Shown here piece by piece: positions 61,839-64,000 of a stretch of DNA of 64,000 nt (position 1 is the stretch's first letter; every line of letters starts with the position of its first letter). The notes under the pieces were generated by a model. That model was given only the letters and a program-made list of their open reading frames with translations. It did no database searches and was not told the DNA's origin. This DNA comes from Caedibacter sp052030685 (lineage in GTDB: Bacteria > Pseudomonadota > Gammaproteobacteria > Francisellales > Francisellaceae): assembly GCF_052030685.1 (NCBI RefSeq), contig NZ_JBQAJM010000007.1, positions 27,907 to 91,906 on the forward strand. The letters run 5' to 3'. Made by a program: the position numbers and the translations under genes.

Positions 61839-63710
61839 ATGAAGTTAGGACGCATTTTTTTTGGCGACCCTATCCCTAAAGCACAAGCTGAAGAGCATGC
61901 TTTATCAAAAAAACATGCCTTAGCTATTTTTTCTTCTGATGCACTATCCTCCGTAGCATATGCAACTGGTGAGATTTTAACTGTCCTTATCTTAGCAGGC
62001 ACTGCAGCTTTAGCAATGTCGATGCATATTGCTATTTTTATTGCCATTTTGATCGTTGTTGTTGGGATATCCTACAAACAAGCCATTGATGCATATCCTG
62101 AAGGCGGTGGCGCATACATTGTGGCACGCGAAAATTTAGGTACCTTTATGGGGCTTTTGGCAGCTGGTGCGCTCATGCTTGATTATATTTTAACGGTGGC
62201 AGTGAGTGTCTCGGCAGGTATTTTGGCAGTTACTTCGGCTTTTCCTGAAGTACAATCACATGCTGAGCTCATGGCTGTGATCGCGATCATTTTCATCATG
62301 TGGATGAATCTGCGTGGTATGAAAGAATCTGCTTCTGCCTTTATGTGGCCCACTTACGCTTTTGTTGTTGTCATACTATCTATGATTGGCATTGGTCTTT
62401 ATCGCTATCTCACTGATAATTTACCGCCTGTTGATTATTCACATGCTACAGACCTTATGGCGCCATTAACAGGCGTCTTAACCTTGACACTCATTCTACG
62501 CGCTTTTTCATCAGGATGCTCAGCGATGACAGGGATTGAAGCGGTTGCTAATGGGGTAATGTCATTTAAGAAGCCACGCGCTAAGAATGCCTCAATCACC
62601 TTGATGGTGTTGATCGTGTTATTGATTTCGATGTTTTTAGGTATCTCCTTTCTGGCATCTAAACTTGAATTGCAACCACTCACTGACCAAAGCTTATTAT
62701 CACAAATTGGTCATAATATTTTTGGTGGTGGCGTATTTTATTATCTATTACAAACGGTCACTTGCTTGATCTTATTACTCGCAGCCAATACTTCTTTTGC
62801 GGGCTTTCCACTGTTAACCTCAATGATTAGTAAAGATGGCTACCTACCCAGACAGCTACAAAACGTTGGTGATCGCTTAGCCTTTAGTAATGGTATTTTG
62901 GCACTTGCTGTTTTTGCCTGTGTTTTAATTATTATCTTTCAAGCCAATACCAGTGCGCTTATTCCGTTGTACTCTATTGGCGTATTCTTAGCATTTACTT
63001 TATGTCAAGCAGGTCTTGTACGTGTGTGGTACAGGCGTCGTCGCACGGTCAAAAGCTGGTGGATCAAAGCCAGTATCAATAGCTTTGGTTGTCTGTGTAC
63101 TTTTATTGCTGTTATTGTCGTTATTGAATCTAAGTTTTTTGAAGGTGCGTGGATTATTATCATCGCTTTACCGCTATTAATTTTAATGTTTTATCGCATT
63201 GCCCACCATTATCGTTTAGCGGATCAAGAATTGTCATTAAGTGCTGATACGGGGTTGATTGAAACCTCATTACAAAAAGATACCCAATTAAAAGTGATCG
63301 TACCTGTGTCAAAATTACATAAAGGGACAATTGCAGCCCTTAGTTTTGCCCGCAAAATATCGCCTGATATCACCCCCGTGACCATCAATATAAACCCTGA
63401 AAAAACCGCACGCTTACAAAAGCAATGGCGTGAATTAAACTTCCCTGAAGCGTTAGTTGTTCTGGATTCGCAATATCAATCACTCTCAAGGCCACTGATT
63501 AAGTTCATTCGTCGCACCGATTTAACTGAACCTCAGCGTGGATTAGCTGTATTAGTTTTACCCAAAGCAGAAACAACCAAGCTATGGCATACCTTCTTGC
63601 ATAATCAAAAAACGGCCCTTTTACGTTGGGGGTTAAAAAGTGTTAGCAAAACCGAGACCAAAGGTCAGGCGCGAATTATTGTTGAAGTTCCTTATCAGTT
63701 AACTGTTTAG
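61839..63710 (+). CDS. APC superfamily permease
   Basis: A 623-residue membrane protein with about 12 spans (residues 30-480) and a C-terminal soluble domain of about 140 residues with an alpha/beta pattern (VIVPVSKLHKGTIAALSFAR), like a UspA-like domain. Helix 1 reads DALSSVAYATGEI, the unwound-helix motif typical of the KUP/YfnA-like amino acid transporters. The substrate is unknown, an amino acid or potassium being possible. Confidence 0.85.
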   Translation: MKLGRIFFGDPIPKAQAEEHALSKKHALAIFSSDALSSVAYATGEILTVLILAGTAALAMSMHIAIFIAILIVVVGISYKQAIDAYPEGGGAYIVARENLGTFMGLLAAGALMLDYILTVAVSVSAGILAVTSAFPEVQSHAELMAVIAIIFIMWMNLRGMKESASAFMWPTYAFVVVILSMIGIGLYRYLTDNLPPVDYSHATDLMAPLTGVLTLTLILRAFSSGCSAMTGIEAVANGVMSFKKPRAKNASITLMVLIVLLISMFLGISFLASKLELQPLTDQSLLSQIGHNIFGGGVFYYLLQTVTCLILLLAANTSFAGFPLLTSMISKDGYLPRQLQNVGDRLAFSNGILALAVFACVLIIIFQANTSALIPLYSIGVFLAFTLCQAGLVRVWYRRRRTVKSWWIKASINSFGCLCTFIAVIVVIESKFFEGAWIIIIALPLLILMFYRIAHHYRLADQELSLSADTGLIETSLQKDTQLKVIVPVSKLHKGTIAALSFARKISPDITPVTININPEKTARLQKQWRELNFPEALVVLDSQYQSLSRPLIKFIRRTDLTEPQRGLAVLVLPKAETTKLWHTFLHNQKTALLRWGLKSVSKTETKGQARIIVEVPYQLTV

Positions 63711-64000
63711 CATATTTTTAGCGACTTATGTTCACACATGTACCGTGTGATGTAGGATTTCATGTATGAATAGCTGCTTTATGTAAATATTTGTTTACAC
63801 ATATTACCCTTATCTGCTTTAAACCCTGCTAGACTTGATTCATAACCTATGACACGATCACAAGGAAGCATGATGCCACACTCAAAACAGCGTTATTCAA
63901 TATGGATGCTATGTATTTTTATACCCAACTTGGTAAGCAAAAATTCTGAAACGTATACGATATAAGGCTTTTCGCCATACATAAAGGTGCGTTAAGGCAC
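63711..64000. other. Gap at window end with a weak small frame
   Basis: Nothing convincing. A 31-codon frame on the + strand (63870-63965, starting MMPHSKQRYSIWMLCIFIP) has AAGGA 4 nt before the ATG and a hydrophobic middle; it could be a small protein or the broken start of one. A short hairpin (TCACAC/GTGTGA, around 63731-63748) follows the APC gene. Confidence 0.3.

Overview
The window is an AT-rich stretch of a gammaproteobacterial chromosome, densely coded and mostly housekeeping. Gene content (an rpsB-tsf-pyrH block, a Zur-regulated zinc importer, rsmH-ftsL-ftsI, a regulatory PTS with an HPr-kinase-like protein, and a FipA/FipB-like pair in which a Mip/FKBP dimerisation domain sits before a DsbA-like domain) points to the Francisella/Fastidiosibacteraceae neighbourhood (Francisella, Cysteiniphilum, Fangia). 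That placement is an inference from gene content and protein sequence recalled without a search. No tRNA, rRNA, CRISPR array, prophage or intact insertion sequence was seen.

Layout. 1-1745 (-): pyrH (partial), tsf, rpsB. 1980-5040 (+): Zur box, znuA, znuC, znuB, zur. 5008-12508 (-): ald, ftsI, ftsL, rsmH, lptB, hemL, gshB. 12509-16622: an accessory region with a MITE-like element, a G-rich-loop hairpin, an SDR oxidoreductase, a second repeat family, a small protein and two tandem LuxR-type regulators. 16623-23509 (-): an RHS/YD-repeat giant of 1828 residues with a signal peptide, preceded by two related small secreted proteins, one cut by an in-frame stop. 23735-28767 (-): two MFS transporters, a frameshifted membrane protein, a fungal-type cytosine deaminase and a metallophosphoesterase. 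29209-34547 (-): erpA, pnp, rpsO, pyrE and pyrC, with two unannotated tandem microproteins on the + strand between pyrE and pyrC. 34807-39934 (+): an AMP-forming ligase-like protein, a pabB-pabC fusion, pabA and alr. 39865-47851 (mostly -): elbB, an HTH protein, NPr, EIIA-Man, rapZ, an HprK-like protein, ptsN, hpf, an exported repeat protein, a candidate small RNA (+), trpD and rlmD. 48028-57876 (+): the FipA/FipB-like pair, then miaB-phoH-ybeY-corC-lnt, then glnE. 58022-64000: parvulin, a decayed MFS remnant, trmL, the brnTA toxin-antitoxin pair, rbsK, a NIF3 protein and an APC permease.

The most unusual material is non-coding or very small. (1) At about 45190-45348 (+) there is a candidate structured RNA of two stem-loops ending in a T-run; both loops carry the same C-rich decamer CTCCCTTCTC, which could pair with Shine-Dalgarno sequences. 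(2) A 13-bp perfect stem at 12956-13005 holds a loop with G-tracts fit for a quadruplex and shares an 11-mer with one of the previous loops (opposite strand). (3) Two tandem microproteins, both starting MIYY and ending their aromatic N-terminus in Trp, each with a good ribosome binding site. (4) A secreted RHS locus with paired beta-rich partners and no visible immunity gene. (5) Four families of dispersed palindromic elements fill the gaps between genes.

All calls were made by reading the sequence; no database search, alignment or folding program was run.
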